Source: Vibrio tubiashii
Lineage (GTDB): Bacteria > Pseudomonadota > Gammaproteobacteria > Enterobacterales > Vibrionaceae
Direction of reading: 5' to 3'
Assembly: GCF_028551255.1 (NCBI RefSeq)
Contig: NZ_CP117030.1
Coordinates: 372,001 to 436,000 of the forward strand
DNA length: 64,000 nt
The stretch's first letter is position 1. Each line of letters begins with the position of its first letter. The notes beneath the pieces are model-generated. The model made no database searches. It saw only the letters and a program-made list of their open reading frames with translations, and had not been told where the DNA came from. Below, in pieces: positions 21,610 to 30,664 of the stretch. Made by a program: the position numbers and the translations under genes.

Positions 21610-21954
21610 ATGTTAACCAGCGCTTTGCTACCTTTGCCGCTTGAGAGAGCGATGTTCAAAGGTAACACGGTGCGATTCGATATTAAGCTAGAGGTTCCAA
21701 CAAAATGGAAAACAATGGTAGCGCTTTTGCTTGCCATCATTGCCTTGAAGTTCAACCTGTTTGTTATTTGGGGTGTCTTTTGTTGCTTTTGGGGTGTTGA
21801 GAATTTGCGAAACAAAGAGGCTTACTTTGTTGAGCGCGTCAAATTGAGCGATAACCCGATACTTTTTGCCATCATCATCTTGAGTTGGTTTTTTATGGGC
21901 GCGCTCTACTTCTATATGGACGATCGCATCTTCCAGTTTTTCTATGCACTTTAA
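21610..21954 (+). CDS. Small membrane protein upstream of radical SAM gene
   Basis: 114 residues with about three hydrophobic segments (residues 36-50, 50-63 and 86-105) and the stretch FDIKLEVPTKWKTM before the first. I do not recognise the family. A later start at 21652 (MFKGNTVRF) is possible because neither ATG has a strong ribosome site. Its stop is 17 bp before the radical SAM start at 21972, so the two are probably co-transcribed. An overlapping minus-strand frame lacks coding character. Confidence 0.5.
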   Translation: MLTSALLPLPLERAMFKGNTVRFDIKLEVPTKWKTMVALLLAIIALKFNLFVIWGVFCCFWGVENLRNKEAYFVERVKLSDNPILFAIIILSWFFMGALYFYMDDRIFQFFYAL

Positions 21955-21971
21955 CCATCAAGAGGTGTGAC

Positions 21972-23183
21972 ATGAAGGTTTATCTAATCAAAGCGTCTTC
22001 AGGCAGTGACTATTCCAAGTATAAAGCGGAGACAGGAGGCCCGCCGCAAAACATATTTGCAGCGGCGGCAGCGACGCCTAAGTGGTATGACATAGACATG
22101 GTGGATGAAACCATCGGTATGAAGGCTGACTTGGCAACTGACGCGCAGTTGATCGTGATATTTATGTCAACGCCAGATGCGTATAGAGCGTATGAGCTAG
22201 CGAAAATATATCGAGCGAAAGGTAAGCTGGTGGTACTGGGTGGGCTACATACCAAGTTCAATCAGGACGAAGCCGCCGAGCATGCAGATGCGCTTATCAT
22301 TGGAGAGGTTGAAAACTATTGGCTTGAACTACTCAATCATGCTGAGTTTGGCCAGTTAAAACTCAAGTATGAAAGTGAAGAGCCTGTTGACCTTAGTCAG
22401 CTTAATCCATACCCAACCGACATCATTTCGCCTTCGACTTACCACTACACATGGTCTGTGGTAGTGACGCGAGGATGTCCGTTTAAGTGTAATTTTTGCC
22501 TAGTTCCTAAGTTCTTTAATAAGTTCGAGACAAGGCCGATTAGTCATATTGTTGATGAGCTAAAGCACCTTAAGTCACTCGGTGTCGAATGGGTCGAGCT
22601 CCATTCAGATAATCTTACCCACAACCGTGAGTTTGCCATTCAGCTATTCAAAGCCATTGCGCCACTGAAAATGAAATTTTATGGTGAGACAACGGTATTG
22701 ATAGCACGTGATGAAGAGTTGCTCTCTGCGGCCAAACGAGCTGGCTTCAAAGCGGTTCTGCTTGGGATAGAAACACCATCTGAAGAAGCCTTGAAAGCAC
22801 AGAAAAAAGGATTCGTGAAACCAGACAAAATGAAGGAGTACATCAAGAAGATTAGACAATATGGCATTGAGGTGTGGGGAGACTTTCTGTTTGGGTTTGA
22901 TGAGCATGACACGTCAATTTTTGAGCAAACTCAACGGTTTGTAAAAGAGATAAAAGTCGACAAGGTGATCCCGCACTATATGATTCCTTTCCCAGGGTCG
23001 GAAATGTTTAAAAAACTGGATCAAGAGGGAAGAATTTTAACCAAAGACTGGTCTAAATATGATGGGAGCCATGCCGTTTACTTGCCCAAGAACATGACTG
23101 CGAGCGAGCTTGAAGAAGGGATTTACTGGATATGGAGCAAGAACACGTCTTTTGTCGATAAGATGAAATCTTGGTTTAACTAG
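21972..23183 (+). CDS. B12-binding-type radical SAM protein, substrate unknown
   Basis: 403 residues from the ATG at 21972, which has the ribosome site AGAGG; upstream in-frame codons overlap the previous gene. Residues 1-130 look like the Rossmann-like cobalamin-binding domain: VLGGLHTKF and ADALIIGEVE correspond to the usual GGxH and GEGE motifs. The radical SAM core follows, with the cluster motif CPFKCNFC (CxxxCxxC) at about residues 175-182. Later text (GIETPSEEALKAQKKG, FGFDEHDTSIFEQT) is typical of the class. Such enzymes often do methylations or rearrangements of lipids or cofactors; nothing here fixes the substrate. A small membrane protein gene precedes it. Confidence 0.85.
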   Translation: MKVYLIKASSGSDYSKYKAETGGPPQNIFAAAAATPKWYDIDMVDETIGMKADLATDAQLIVIFMSTPDAYRAYELAKIYRAKGKLVVLGGLHTKFNQDEAAEHADALIIGEVENYWLELLNHAEFGQLKLKYESEEPVDLSQLNPYPTDIISPSTYHYTWSVVVTRGCPFKCNFCLVPKFFNKFETRPISHIVDELKHLKSLGVEWVELHSDNLTHNREFAIQLFKAIAPLKMKFYGETTVLIARDEELLSAAKRAGFKAVLLGIETPSEEALKAQKKGFVKPDKMKEYIKKIRQYGIEVWGDFLFGFDEHDTSIFEQTQRFVKEIKVDKVIPHYMIPFPGSEMFKKLDQEGRILTKDWSKYDGSHAVYLPKNMTASELEEGIYWIWSKNTSFVDKMKSWFN

Positions 23184-23457
23184 TTCAATACCTCTAACCG
23201 TTCCTATTTTGACTATCGATTTGATAAACGGGAAGGACTCGCAATCGGCGAAAAACGAGTTATTCCTGTTAATCATGCACTTAGTGATGCGTTTAATAAT
23301 TGGCACAAGGCTTGCTGTGCATAAGGTAAGCCTGTTTGGGGAGTGACTCCTTGATTGGCTTTCGGAAATGCCGAAGATTTCAACAGTTATTATCAGAATT
23401 GTTATTGTAAGTCTTGGCTATACTTAGATAAAGGCGGTCAAAAGAGAGGAGGTGCTT

Positions 23458-23745
23458 ATGGCTGTTGTACCAAAACACACTGACTCCCATAGTCGATACG
23501 ACCCGAAGCAGGAGTTAACCGCAGATCAGCTACATCGCTTTGGTAAAGTCGCGCAAAAAGCTCGTGAGCGACGCAAAGAAGAGGTGGAAAGAGGTACTAT
23601 GTCTGCCGTCGCAAGAGCTGCAAAAGATGCTGCTTTCAAGCCTATCGTAACGCCCAAACGCGAAAAGCCTAATACAGTGCGTTACGCCGCTTGGATGATT
23701 GTAGTGATGGCCGTTTCTCTATGGCTGATGTATATGAGCCGCTAA
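23458..23745 (+). CDS. Small tail-anchored hypothetical protein
   Basis: 95 residues from the ATG at 23458; GAGAGGAGG is placed for this start rather than the GTG at 23452. The N-terminal two thirds are charged and probably helical (HRFGKVAQKARERRKEEVERG). Residues ~76-92 form a single hydrophobic segment, so it may be tail-anchored. I do not recognise a family. Its stop codon overlaps that of the convergent diguanylate cyclase gene. Confidence 0.6.
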   Translation: MAVVPKHTDSHSRYDPKQELTADQLHRFGKVAQKARERRKEEVERGTMSAVARAAKDAAFKPIVTPKREKPNTVRYAAWMIVVMAVSLWLMYMSR

Positions 23746-24899
23746 CCTTGTTTAAGCGAAGTGACGCTTGCTAACTTCGCTTTAACACTTTGCGCTTTCT
23801 CCGGCGTCTTTTCTACTCTGTAGAAGCGATACTGGTTTTTACCACTGTGCTTGGCTGCGTACATGGCTTTGTCGGCGCAGCGGGTAAGTTCTGCAAGTGT
23901 GTTGGCGTCGTCAGGAAATAGAGAGACGCCGACACTCACCGTAAGCTCATTAATACGTTGAGAAGACTGATAGCCGTCAGTGAAAAGCCCACAAATGCGT
24001 TTTAGGATTCCCTCTAAATCTTGCTTCGATTTGACATCGTAAAGCAGCAGTACAAACTCATCTCCGGCAAAGCGAGCGACTGAGTAATCGTGTTTATCTG
24101 TATTGCGGTCTTTATTTCTGACGTTGTTTTTCAACCGCTTTGCAAAATGTTGTAAGACTCGGTCACCCACTTCATGTCCGTAGGTATCATTAATGAACTT
24201 GAAGTTGTCGATATCAAGAAACACCATAGCCGTGACATTTTTGCTCTCTTTCTTTTCTTCGAGTTTTCCTTGCGCCCAGTTTTCAAAACTCCAACGGTTA
24301 GCGAGACCGGTAAGCTGATCTAGGTAAGCGAGATCTTCAATTCCTTCTTTATACAAAGATTGAACATAGCTCATGACTTTGGAGTATTGATACGCGGAGA
24401 TATTACATAATAAGTTGAGGGCAAATAGGCTTAACAGAAATATGGATTGCGAGTTTGTCGCAGTATAAGGCACGGCTTCAGTAAAAATCGTGGTAACAAC
24501 TACGAGCATGTACAGACTTGTACTCAGAAAAGCCCCGACTTTAAATTCGTTTGCAAAGATGACAATCGCTGAAATGGGATAAAGCCACAAAAGTCTATCA
24601 GGAATGTTTTGTCCATAGATGAGCAAAATTACGCCATGAAAAAGGAGAACTCCACTTAAAATCAAATCACCAAATTTTGGCATTGGGTGTCTGATCAAGT
24701 AGATGACGTTGAGCAGTAAAATTGTAGAGGAAATCAGATTAATCGAAGCTAGGAAAAAGTCTTGCTCTATAATTCTAACTAAACTAAACGTGAAAATAAT
24801 GGCTAACGACACTGATGAGCAAAGCATGACAACTTTGCGCTTCCGCGAAGCGCGAATGTCTGCCATTTCTTCTATTTGCTGACCAGCAAGCTTTGGCAT
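23742..24899 (-). CDS. Membrane diguanylate cyclase (GGDEF)
   Basis: A 385-residue protein. Residues 23-170 contain six or so hydrophobic segments that act as a membrane sensor of unknown input. The GGDEF domain covers about 190-360: LDQLTGLANRWSFE, FLDIDNFKFINDTYGHEVGD and the active-site variant RFAGDEF, an AGDEF form that is usually active. The inhibitory RxxD site five residues upstream is absent (KHDY), so product inhibition may be weak. It should make cyclic di-GMP from GTP. Confidence 0.9.
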   Translation of the reverse strand: MPKLAGQQIEEMADIRASRKRKVVMLCSSVSLAIIFTFSLVRIIEQDFFLASINLISSTILLLNVIYLIRHPMPKFGDLILSGVLLFHGVILLIYGQNIPDRLLWLYPISAIVIFANEFKVGAFLSTSLYMLVVVTTIFTEAVPYTATNSQSIFLLSLFALNLLCNISAYQYSKVMSYVQSLYKEGIEDLAYLDQLTGLANRWSFENWAQGKLEEKKESKNVTAMVFLDIDNFKFINDTYGHEVGDRVLQHFAKRLKNNVRNKDRNTDKHDYSVARFAGDEFVLLLYDVKSKQDLEGILKRICGLFTDGYQSSQRINELTVSVGVSLFPDDANTLAELTRCADKAMYAAKHSGKNQYRFYRVEKTPEKAQSVKAKLASVTSLKQG

Positions 24900-25188
24900 A
24901 ATCTACCTTTTCTACATTTATAGTCCCTCAAGAAAAGTCTAGATTAAATTTTGTAGTCTGAATGAATGTATGAATATTAAGAGCTTAATATCATCAATGA
25001 TTTATATTGAGTTAGTTGTATATGACGACTTATAAAAATCGACTCAATGAAATTTGACGCTTAGGTAACTCGTTGTCTTAAGCTACTAATTTTACAATTA
25101 GTTAGTTTATTGACACCGCGTTTTTATCAGTGCCTACCTAATAGTAGGTATATTCTTCCACTTTTTTATAACAAAATAGTCTATGGCA

Positions 25189-26085
25189 TTAGTCTTGAGT
25201 GAACTCGCGTCTAATCCAATTCCTCAGCTGTAATACATTCTCGTTTTTTAGTTTGCTTGGTTGGCAAGCGAAGTAGAACTCTTGGTGTGGATTCAATACT
25301 GGCTCACCAATTTCGACTAGATAACCTTGTTGGACGTCATCACGAACGAAAATTCGGTGGGTAACAAATACCCCAAGGTGACGGGTAGCAGCCTGAACTG
25401 CTTGGATAGAGGCACTGAATTTTAGGTTGTTTGCCGGGTTAGGAATGGAAGTATTGTTCGCTTCGCACCACACTTGCCAGTCATGCTTTCGTCTGTCGTT
25501 AGCGGCAATGATTGCGGGATATTTTTTAAGTAGTGCAATGGGGCAATCATAGTCAGCGGCTAATTCTGGGCTCGCGACCATGATCAGTTCATCATCAGCC
25601 AGTTTTTCACAGTAGTAATCCTGCCAGTCTTCGACATTGCCGTGTATCACCGCAACATCGACCCCTTCATCTTCCATGACAAATGTCCCAATGAGGGTAG
25701 AGATCCTCACATCAAGATTTGGAGCGTACTGGTTGAGTTGGTTTACCCTCGGAATCCACCAATGCATCGCTAGCGAGTTGACCATATTCAACGTTAAGCG
25801 ATGAGATTGCTTCTCTTCGATCACCTGGTGGGTGGCACGAGTGATCTGTTCAAGAGCAGGGGCAACATTCTTGTAATAATGACGACCACTGGCATTGAGG
25901 GTCACATGACGACCAACACGGTTAAACAGAGATTGCCCAACGTGCTTTTCCAAAGATTTAATAGCTTGGCTAATGGCAGAATGGCTGACGTGCAGTGCAG
26001 ATGCGGCCTCTGTCATGCTACCTGTTTCTGCGACGGCGACGAAGGCATATAGAGATTTTACTGGAGCGGGGATGATACGTTTCAT
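25189..26085 (-). CDS. LysR-family regulator (GcvA-like group)
   Basis: 298 residues. The N-terminal winged helix-turn-helix spans residues 8-68 (LYAFVAVAETGSMTEAASAL, then SHSAISQAIKSLEKHVG), followed by a substrate-binding-like domain. The text resembles the GcvA-type branch. It diverges from the DMT transporter gene at 26174 with 88 bp between the start codons, the classic layout for LysR control of the neighbour. A 17-bp palindrome lies in the gap. Confidence 0.9.
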   Translation of the reverse strand: MKRIIPAPVKSLYAFVAVAETGSMTEAASALHVSHSAISQAIKSLEKHVGQSLFNRVGRHVTLNASGRHYYKNVAPALEQITRATHQVIEEKQSHRLTLNMVNSLAMHWWIPRVNQLNQYAPNLDVRISTLIGTFVMEDEGVDVAVIHGNVEDWQDYYCEKLADDELIMVASPELAADYDCPIALLKKYPAIIAANDRRKHDWQVWCEANNTSIPNPANNLKFSASIQAVQAATRHLGVFVTHRIFVRDDVQQGYLVEIGEPVLNPHQEFYFACQPSKLKNENVLQLRNWIRREFTQD

Positions 26086-26102
26086 ATGTAAGTTTTTCTT
26101 AC

Positions 26103-26119
26103 TAATAGTGTCAATATTA
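26103..26119. promoter_or_regulatory. Candidate LysR-binding palindrome
   Basis: TAATA, 7 bp, TATTA. It fits the general short-arm dyad of LysR sites and lies between the divergent LysR and DMT genes. Confidence 0.4.
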
Positions 26120-26173
26120 CTCGTTATTTATTTCGGCTTTTTGTCCCTACACTTAAGATTAAGGGAGGGATTT

Positions 26174-27082
26174 ATGTCGAACCAGTTGTACCCAGTTTTG
26201 TTTATGTTGGCCTCAACTTTTAGTCTGTCATTAACCGGACTATTTTCCAAATTCTTAGGTCAATATCTTGAACCAAGCCTACTTAGTTTCCTAAGGTTTA
26301 TGGTGCCTGCGCTCATCATTGTCGCAATGACACGAAGGTTCTATACACGACCCACAGGCACATTGTGTCAGGCGATTTGGGTTCGTGCCTTGTGCATTGC
26401 TGCATGCCAAGTCTGTTTTATCTATTCGCTGAATCACTTAAGTTTAGTTGAAAGTGTGGTTTTATTTGGCACGGGTCCTTTGTTCTTACCTGTGTTAGAA
26501 AGATTAATATTTCACACCAAACTAAAGTGGATTTCAATTTGGGGGTTGGTACTGACGTTTACGGGAGTGGTTCTACTTGCCGGGGATGTGTCAGGGATTA
26601 ATCTACGACTCGAATTGTTGGTTGGGTTAGCGTCTGGTCTGTTCAACGCGGGTTCTCAGCTTAGCTTGTATCGCATTAGTAAGTCAGAACTCAACGCATT
26701 TGAAATCAATTACTGGACGTTTCTGTTTGCGGCGATAGTGTTATCCCCTTACGTAGGCTTCAGCTACTTTAATAGCGAACAGATGGTCAATACCGTCGGG
26801 ATTAACCTGGAAGTGCTTATTGCTGTAATGTTAGGCGTCTCATTCCTAATCATTAACACGCAGGTATTTCGTTCCAAAGCATACAAATTGGCAGAGTCCG
26901 GCTCGCAATTGGCGCCGCTGATCTTTACCAACTTACTGTTTACCGCGATATGGCAGTGGCTATTCTACGCAGAGAGCTACAGCTATTTGCAAGTAATGGG
27001 ACTGACTCTGATTGTGCTTGCCAACATGTTTGTCGTTTTTGCTCCTAAATACTTGGGAAAGAGACCTGCGTCCATCGCCTAA
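26174..27082 (+). CDS. EamA/DMT-family exporter
   Basis: 302 residues from the ATG at 26174, preceded by AAGGGAGGGA. About ten transmembrane segments are arranged as two EamA repeats (residues 10-140 and 150-290). Known members export amino acids or other metabolites; the substrate here is unknown. It is probably controlled by the divergent LysR protein. A GC-rich terminator follows. Confidence 0.85.
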   Translation: MSNQLYPVLFMLASTFSLSLTGLFSKFLGQYLEPSLLSFLRFMVPALIIVAMTRRFYTRPTGTLCQAIWVRALCIAACQVCFIYSLNHLSLVESVVLFGTGPLFLPVLERLIFHTKLKWISIWGLVLTFTGVVLLAGDVSGINLRLELLVGLASGLFNAGSQLSLYRISKSELNAFEINYWTFLFAAIVLSPYVGFSYFNSEQMVNTVGINLEVLIAVMLGVSFLIINTQVFRSKAYKLAESGSQLAPLIFTNLLFTAIWQWLFYAESYSYLQVMGLTLIVLANMFVVFAPKYLGKRPASIA

Positions 27083-27088
27083 ACAGAT

Positions 27089-27110
27089 AGCCCCGCATCG
27101 TAGCGGGGCT
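27089..27110. terminator. Intrinsic terminator between convergent DMT and DUF3541 genes
   Basis: An 8-bp perfect stem AGCCCCGC / GCGGGGCT with an ATCGTA loop lies in the 34-bp gap between convergent genes. The T-run is weak on the plus strand. Confidence 0.65.
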
Positions 27111-27116
27111 AGTTGT

Positions 27117-28184
27117 TTATTGTGGGATAAGACCATAAGGTGGATTAGAGAACATCTTGGGCTGACCTTTCACTGTCGGAGCCTCATTCACTTGCTGCCA
27201 GTCGAGCAACATAATAGCAAGGACATTGCGGTGTTCGCCGTAAGTGACGTCGAAATCCCCAGTAACAGAAGGAATCATCCCTTTGTTTAGGTCAATTGAG
27301 CTTTGAATCGCTTTGCGGGTTTTCTCGACCACTGGGTCATCTTCAAGGCCAGCTAGCAAGAAGGTAATCCCTACCTCAGCGATAACATCTTCCTTTGCTC
27401 GAATCAGAATGGTATCGATGTTGTCGCGGAAATAGTCATATATCCACTGATGTTGTTTTTCGCTAACTTGGTGTTGGTAGTATTCCGAATCGCCGAAAAT
27501 GATATGAGTCATACCATAAAGCTTATTGCCGTACTGCTGCTTGGAGAGCTTTTTGTCTTCGTGGTCAGGGTAGGCTTTCTTGAAAGCTTCTGTGAAAGGT
27601 TCCACAACATCTTGCTCTCCTAGCTGTCTTAGCCAGTAAACTTGATTGGCCAGTTGCGCAGCCCAAGCCTTAATCATCTCTTGGTCCGTTGCGTATTTAG
27701 CGAAATCATATCGTCGAATGACTGAACGAAGCTTGTCATCGTGTTTGTGCTTCAGGCCGTACTCATTGGCGCGTGCCATCGAGCCTAACAGGTCAACACC
27801 AAGATAGAGGTATTCAGGCATATGTTTAGTGACGGTATAACGTCTGACACTGCGCTCATCGGTTTCGCCAATGTAGCCAGAAACGCGCTTTTCAGAGTAG
27901 AGAAGTATCTGCTCTGGCGTGTTGATTTCTGCGCTAAACTTATTGAGTCGACTGGCAACACGGGCCATGTCAGTCCACACCGCCGCTGAGTATTTTGGAT
28001 CCAAGGTTTGGCGGAACATACGTAGTCCGTAGTGTCCTTCTTTAAAAGCTGGCAGCGTATATAACTGGCTCTCGTAGGTGTTTCGAATAACGTCTGCGGA
28101 TTCTTTGTAGCTTTGTGGCGGAGATGCCATGACTGAGTGAGACAATACGATAGCAAAACACAATCCAATTAACTTTCTACGCAT
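27117..28184 (-). CDS. DUF3541-like secreted protein
   Basis: Starting at the ATG at 28184 gives 355 residues with a good signal peptide (RRKLIGLCFAIVLSHSVMAS). A start 36 bp upstream would put extra residues in front and has no ribosome site. The helical mature protein fits the family I recall as DUF3541, found in Vibrio and relatives; no catalytic motif is evident. It is convergent with the DMT gene. The function is unknown. Confidence 0.7.
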   Translation of the reverse strand: MRRKLIGLCFAIVLSHSVMASPPQSYKESADVIRNTYESQLYTLPAFKEGHYGLRMFRQTLDPKYSAAVWTDMARVASRLNKFSAEINTPEQILLYSEKRVSGYIGETDERSVRRYTVTKHMPEYLYLGVDLLGSMARANEYGLKHKHDDKLRSVIRRYDFAKYATDQEMIKAWAAQLANQVYWLRQLGEQDVVEPFTEAFKKAYPDHEDKKLSKQQYGNKLYGMTHIIFGDSEYYQHQVSEKQHQWIYDYFRDNIDTILIRAKEDVIAEVGITFLLAGLEDDPVVEKTRKAIQSSIDLNKGMIPSVTGDFDVTYGEHRNVLAIMLLDWQQVNEAPTVKGQPKMFSNPPYGLIPQ

Positions 28185-28220
28185 CCTAATAGCCCAATAA
28201 AACCCAATGAATATAACCAT

Positions 28221-28555
28221 TAAGGTTAACAGATATTTTCATGGTCGATGTTATCTCTCGGTCAAATGTTAGTTTGTATGAGAGCCTACAAGCCATTAAC
28301 GTGAGCTAGAAGTTGTTATGTCATTTGCCATAAACGCACTTGAACGTGGAGTGTATTCGGCGATGTGTGCCAATTTTTCCGCCTTGTTCGATAAAAATAC
28401 TCTTATTGTCGATAATTTTATCGATTACCAATGAAAAAAAGGCCGATTTATTGTAACTTTTATATAACCAATACAAATAATAACAATACGAATAACAGGC
28501 TTTCTTTCTCGGGTATTACCCGGTGTTTTGTTGCATGAGTAGTTGTGGGGGGCGG
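28221..28555. other. Divergent intergenic region before the CHASE-GGDEF gene
   Basis: About 330 bp of AT-rich sequence. It holds a 16-bp near-palindrome TCGATAATTTTATCGA at 28409-28424 (one mismatch). No gene is seen. Confidence 0.4.
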
Positions 28556-29932
28556 ATGGCCTTGAGTTCAGGCAGGCATTTTTATCTTAATGCTGTATGT
28601 TTGTTGGTTTTTGTTATCTCTATCGGATTGGTTGAGTCACTCGACCGTAGCCAAAAATCTTTCTTGCGCGACAGTTTGTTAGCTAAGTCGAAAGAAGAAC
28701 TCTCAATTGTACGTTCAGAACTCGAATCGGCGATTGTGTCTGATATTTATGTGGTCAATGGGCTATCGGCACTGGTTGCGGCAAATCCTGAATTTGAATT
28801 TTCGGGATGGGATCTGATTGCTTCAAGTGTGATTCGTAGGAGTAGTCATGTGCAATTGCTAGGCTTAGCGCCAAATGATGTAATCCAGTATGTCTACCCC
28901 TTAAAAGGGAATGAAAAAGCTTTGGGTTTGGATTACCGAACTATTCCAAGCCAGTGGCGTACAGTAAAGAAAGCTCAAGATCTACAAGAAATCTTTATTG
29001 CAGGTCCTGTCAACTTAGTGCAGGGAGGGTTAGCCCTAATTGCACGTGTTCCTATTTTCCAAGATCCGCCTTATAACTCGCGCTATTGGGGAGTATGTAG
29101 TGTTGTTATTTCATTAGAGTCCTTATTCTTAGATGCTGGCGTTTCTGCGTTTGAAAACACTTACAATATTGCAATTAGAGGCAGAGACAGTGCGGGACTT
29201 GAAGGCGATATTTTCTATGGTTTGCAATCTACATTTGACAACGCTTTCGCGATAGAATCTGTCCACTTTCCTTACGGTAGTTGGGTTATCGCGGCCTCAA
29301 CTAAGAAAGACTTGCTTGCCAGCAAGTCTTGGTATCAAGTTCATGCGGTTAGACTATTAGGTTATCCGATGATACTTATATTGGTAGTGGCCTTTGCGCT
29401 TACTTATCGGCTTTATACTGAAGCAAGCAAACGCTCTTTGCAGGATGAGTTAACCTTGTTACCTAATCGACGATATTTCATGTATACGCTGCGTGAACAC
29501 TTTGATGCTGTTCGAAAGCGCCATGAGCAAGATCGCTTTGCCATTTTGAATATTGATCTCGATAAATTTAAAGCGATCAATGACACCTTCGGTCACGCAG
29601 CTGGTGACAAAGTCTTAATAGCTACTGCTGAGCGATTAAAGAGCGTGTTGAGAACATCTGATGTGGTTGCAAGAATCGGTGGGGACGAGTTCTTAATCCT
29701 GTTGCCACGAATTGAAAACTCCAATGATATCGACGTAATTAACATCGAATTGCAGAAGGCGATTTGCCATACCCCGGTCATATACGAACAGCACTTGATC
29801 AATTTACAGGTGAGTGTTGGCTATGCGATCTATAAGCCTGAATTCAATGACATAGACGACATGCTCAAGTTAGCTGATTCACGTATGTATCAAGAAAAAC
29901 GCCGCCAGTTGCAAAGAACTATCACAAATTAG
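28556..29932 (+). CDS. CHASE-domain diguanylate cyclase (GGDEF)
   Basis: 458 residues if it starts at the ATG at 28556, which follows GTGGGGGGCGG; earlier in-frame ATGs at 28523 and 28535 have no ribosome site. A transmembrane segment near residues 10-27 is followed by a periplasmic CHASE-type sensor (about 60-250). A second membrane segment lies near 275-290, then GGDEF (about 300-455): DELTLLPNRR, LNIDLDKFKAINDTFGHAAGD and ARIGGDEF. The inhibitory RxxD motif is present as RTSD five residues before GGDEF, unlike the other cyclase in this window. It should be an active, product-inhibited cyclase. Confidence 0.9.
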   Translation: MALSSGRHFYLNAVCLLVFVISIGLVESLDRSQKSFLRDSLLAKSKEELSIVRSELESAIVSDIYVVNGLSALVAANPEFEFSGWDLIASSVIRRSSHVQLLGLAPNDVIQYVYPLKGNEKALGLDYRTIPSQWRTVKKAQDLQEIFIAGPVNLVQGGLALIARVPIFQDPPYNSRYWGVCSVVISLESLFLDAGVSAFENTYNIAIRGRDSAGLEGDIFYGLQSTFDNAFAIESVHFPYGSWVIAASTKKDLLASKSWYQVHAVRLLGYPMILILVVAFALTYRLYTEASKRSLQDELTLLPNRRYFMYTLREHFDAVRKRHEQDRFAILNIDLDKFKAINDTFGHAAGDKVLIATAERLKSVLRTSDVVARIGGDEFLILLPRIENSNDIDVINIELQKAICHTPVIYEQHLINLQVSVGYAIYKPEFNDIDDMLKLADSRMYQEKRRQLQRTITN

Positions 29933-30002
29933 TCTTTATTGACGGCAGGGGATGTAAAGCCATGCTATAGAAATAATAGGATGATTTTACAGGCGAAAGA
30001 GT

Positions 30003-30437
30003 ATGAAGGATCTCACTCAATGGCTCACTGAATACGGTGAAAGCCACCAAAATCCGATCAATCAAAAGATTCATAAAGTTGCCGTGCCGGGGATTTTCTT
30101 ATCAGTAGTTGGACTGATTTGGTCAATACCACCACTTGAGCTATTTGGCTTAACTCTCAACTGGGTATGGATCGCTGCGTTGCCAGTGATGGTGTTCTAT
30201 TTCCGGCTGTCACTCAGCGTATTTATTATGATGCTGGGGTTTACTCTTGCGTGTATTTCTCTGGTTTGGTCTATCGAAGTTATGCAGCTGTCGGTTTTGC
30301 TTGTCTCTTTGGTGTTGTTTGCTGTGCTGTGGCTGTTTCAGTTTATCGGTCATAAAATTGAAGGGAAAAAGCCCTCATTTTTCGAAGATGTTCAGTTCCT
30401 ACTTATTGGCCCGATCTGGGTATTCAGAAAACGATAA
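30003..30437 (+). CDS. Mpo1-like (DUF962) membrane protein
   Basis: 144 residues with four hydrophobic segments. The N-terminal ESHQNPINQKIHKVAVP and C-terminal IGHKIEGKKPSFFEDVQFLLIGP are the two conserved blocks of the DUF962/YGL010w family. Yeast Mpo1 in this family is an Fe-dependent dioxygenase of fatty acid alpha-oxidation, and the conserved His residues (H16, H24, IGH) are kept here. The bacterial role is unclear. Confidence 0.85.
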   Translation: MKDLTQWLTEYGESHQNPINQKIHKVAVPGIFLSVVGLIWSIPPLELFGLTLNWVWIAALPVMVFYFRLSLSVFIMMLGFTLACISLVWSIEVMQLSVLLVSLVLFAVLWLFQFIGHKIEGKKPSFFEDVQFLLIGPIWVFRKR

Positions 30438-30482
30438 CAGATTCTGTGATCTAGCTAAGCGAGACTTTGATCACAGAGTCTG
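30438..30482. repeat. 14-bp imperfect inverted repeat after the DUF962 gene
   Basis: CAGATTCTGTGATC (30438-30451) and GATCACAGAGTCTG (30469-30482) pair with one mismatch around a 17-nt loop, directly after the stop codon. There is no T-run, so an intrinsic terminator is doubtful. It may be a protein site or an mRNA 3' hairpin. Confidence 0.5.
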
Positions 30483-30517
30483 CTCTCGATGTTAATTCTT
30501 TTGGGTTAGTAAATAAC

Positions 30518-30539
30518 AAATGTGACAATAGTCATAGTA
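30518..30539. promoter_or_regulatory. CRP-like site upstream of the gluconate TRAP operon
   Basis: TGTGA, 6 bp, TCATA at 30521-30536, against the consensus TGTGA-N6-TCACA. It lies just upstream of the GntR-type operators, where a catabolite activator would act. Confidence 0.45.
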
Positions 30540-30550
30540 AAACGTTATCT

Positions 30551-30562
30551 GTTACCGGTAAC
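30551..30562. promoter_or_regulatory. GntR-type operator 1
   Basis: A perfect 12-bp palindrome GTTACCGGTAAC, the core of the gluconate repressor motif, upstream of the TRAP operon. Confidence 0.8.
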
Positions 30563-30574
30563 ATCAGTTCTAAC

Positions 30575-30586
30575 GTTACCGGTAAC
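30575..30586. promoter_or_regulatory. GntR-type operator 2
   Basis: A second perfect GTTACCGGTAAC, centre 24 bp from the first. The even spacing places both on about the same DNA face. Confidence 0.8.
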
Positions 30587-30664
30587 ATAAAAATTAGAAC
30601 CGGTAGTTTACCTAGGTCATATCGGCTAGATTGGAAACTGAAACAAATAAAGGATACCCCTACT

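Noticed and set aside
21567..21815. Minus-strand 82-codon frame opposite the small membrane protein
   Set aside because: No ribosome site, and it runs into the ppnP terminator; the plus-strand frame has clear membrane segments and operon spacing.
30467..30664. In-frame upstream extension of the dctP frame
   Set aside because: It covers the CRP and GntR operators; the signal peptide starting at 30665 fixes the true start.
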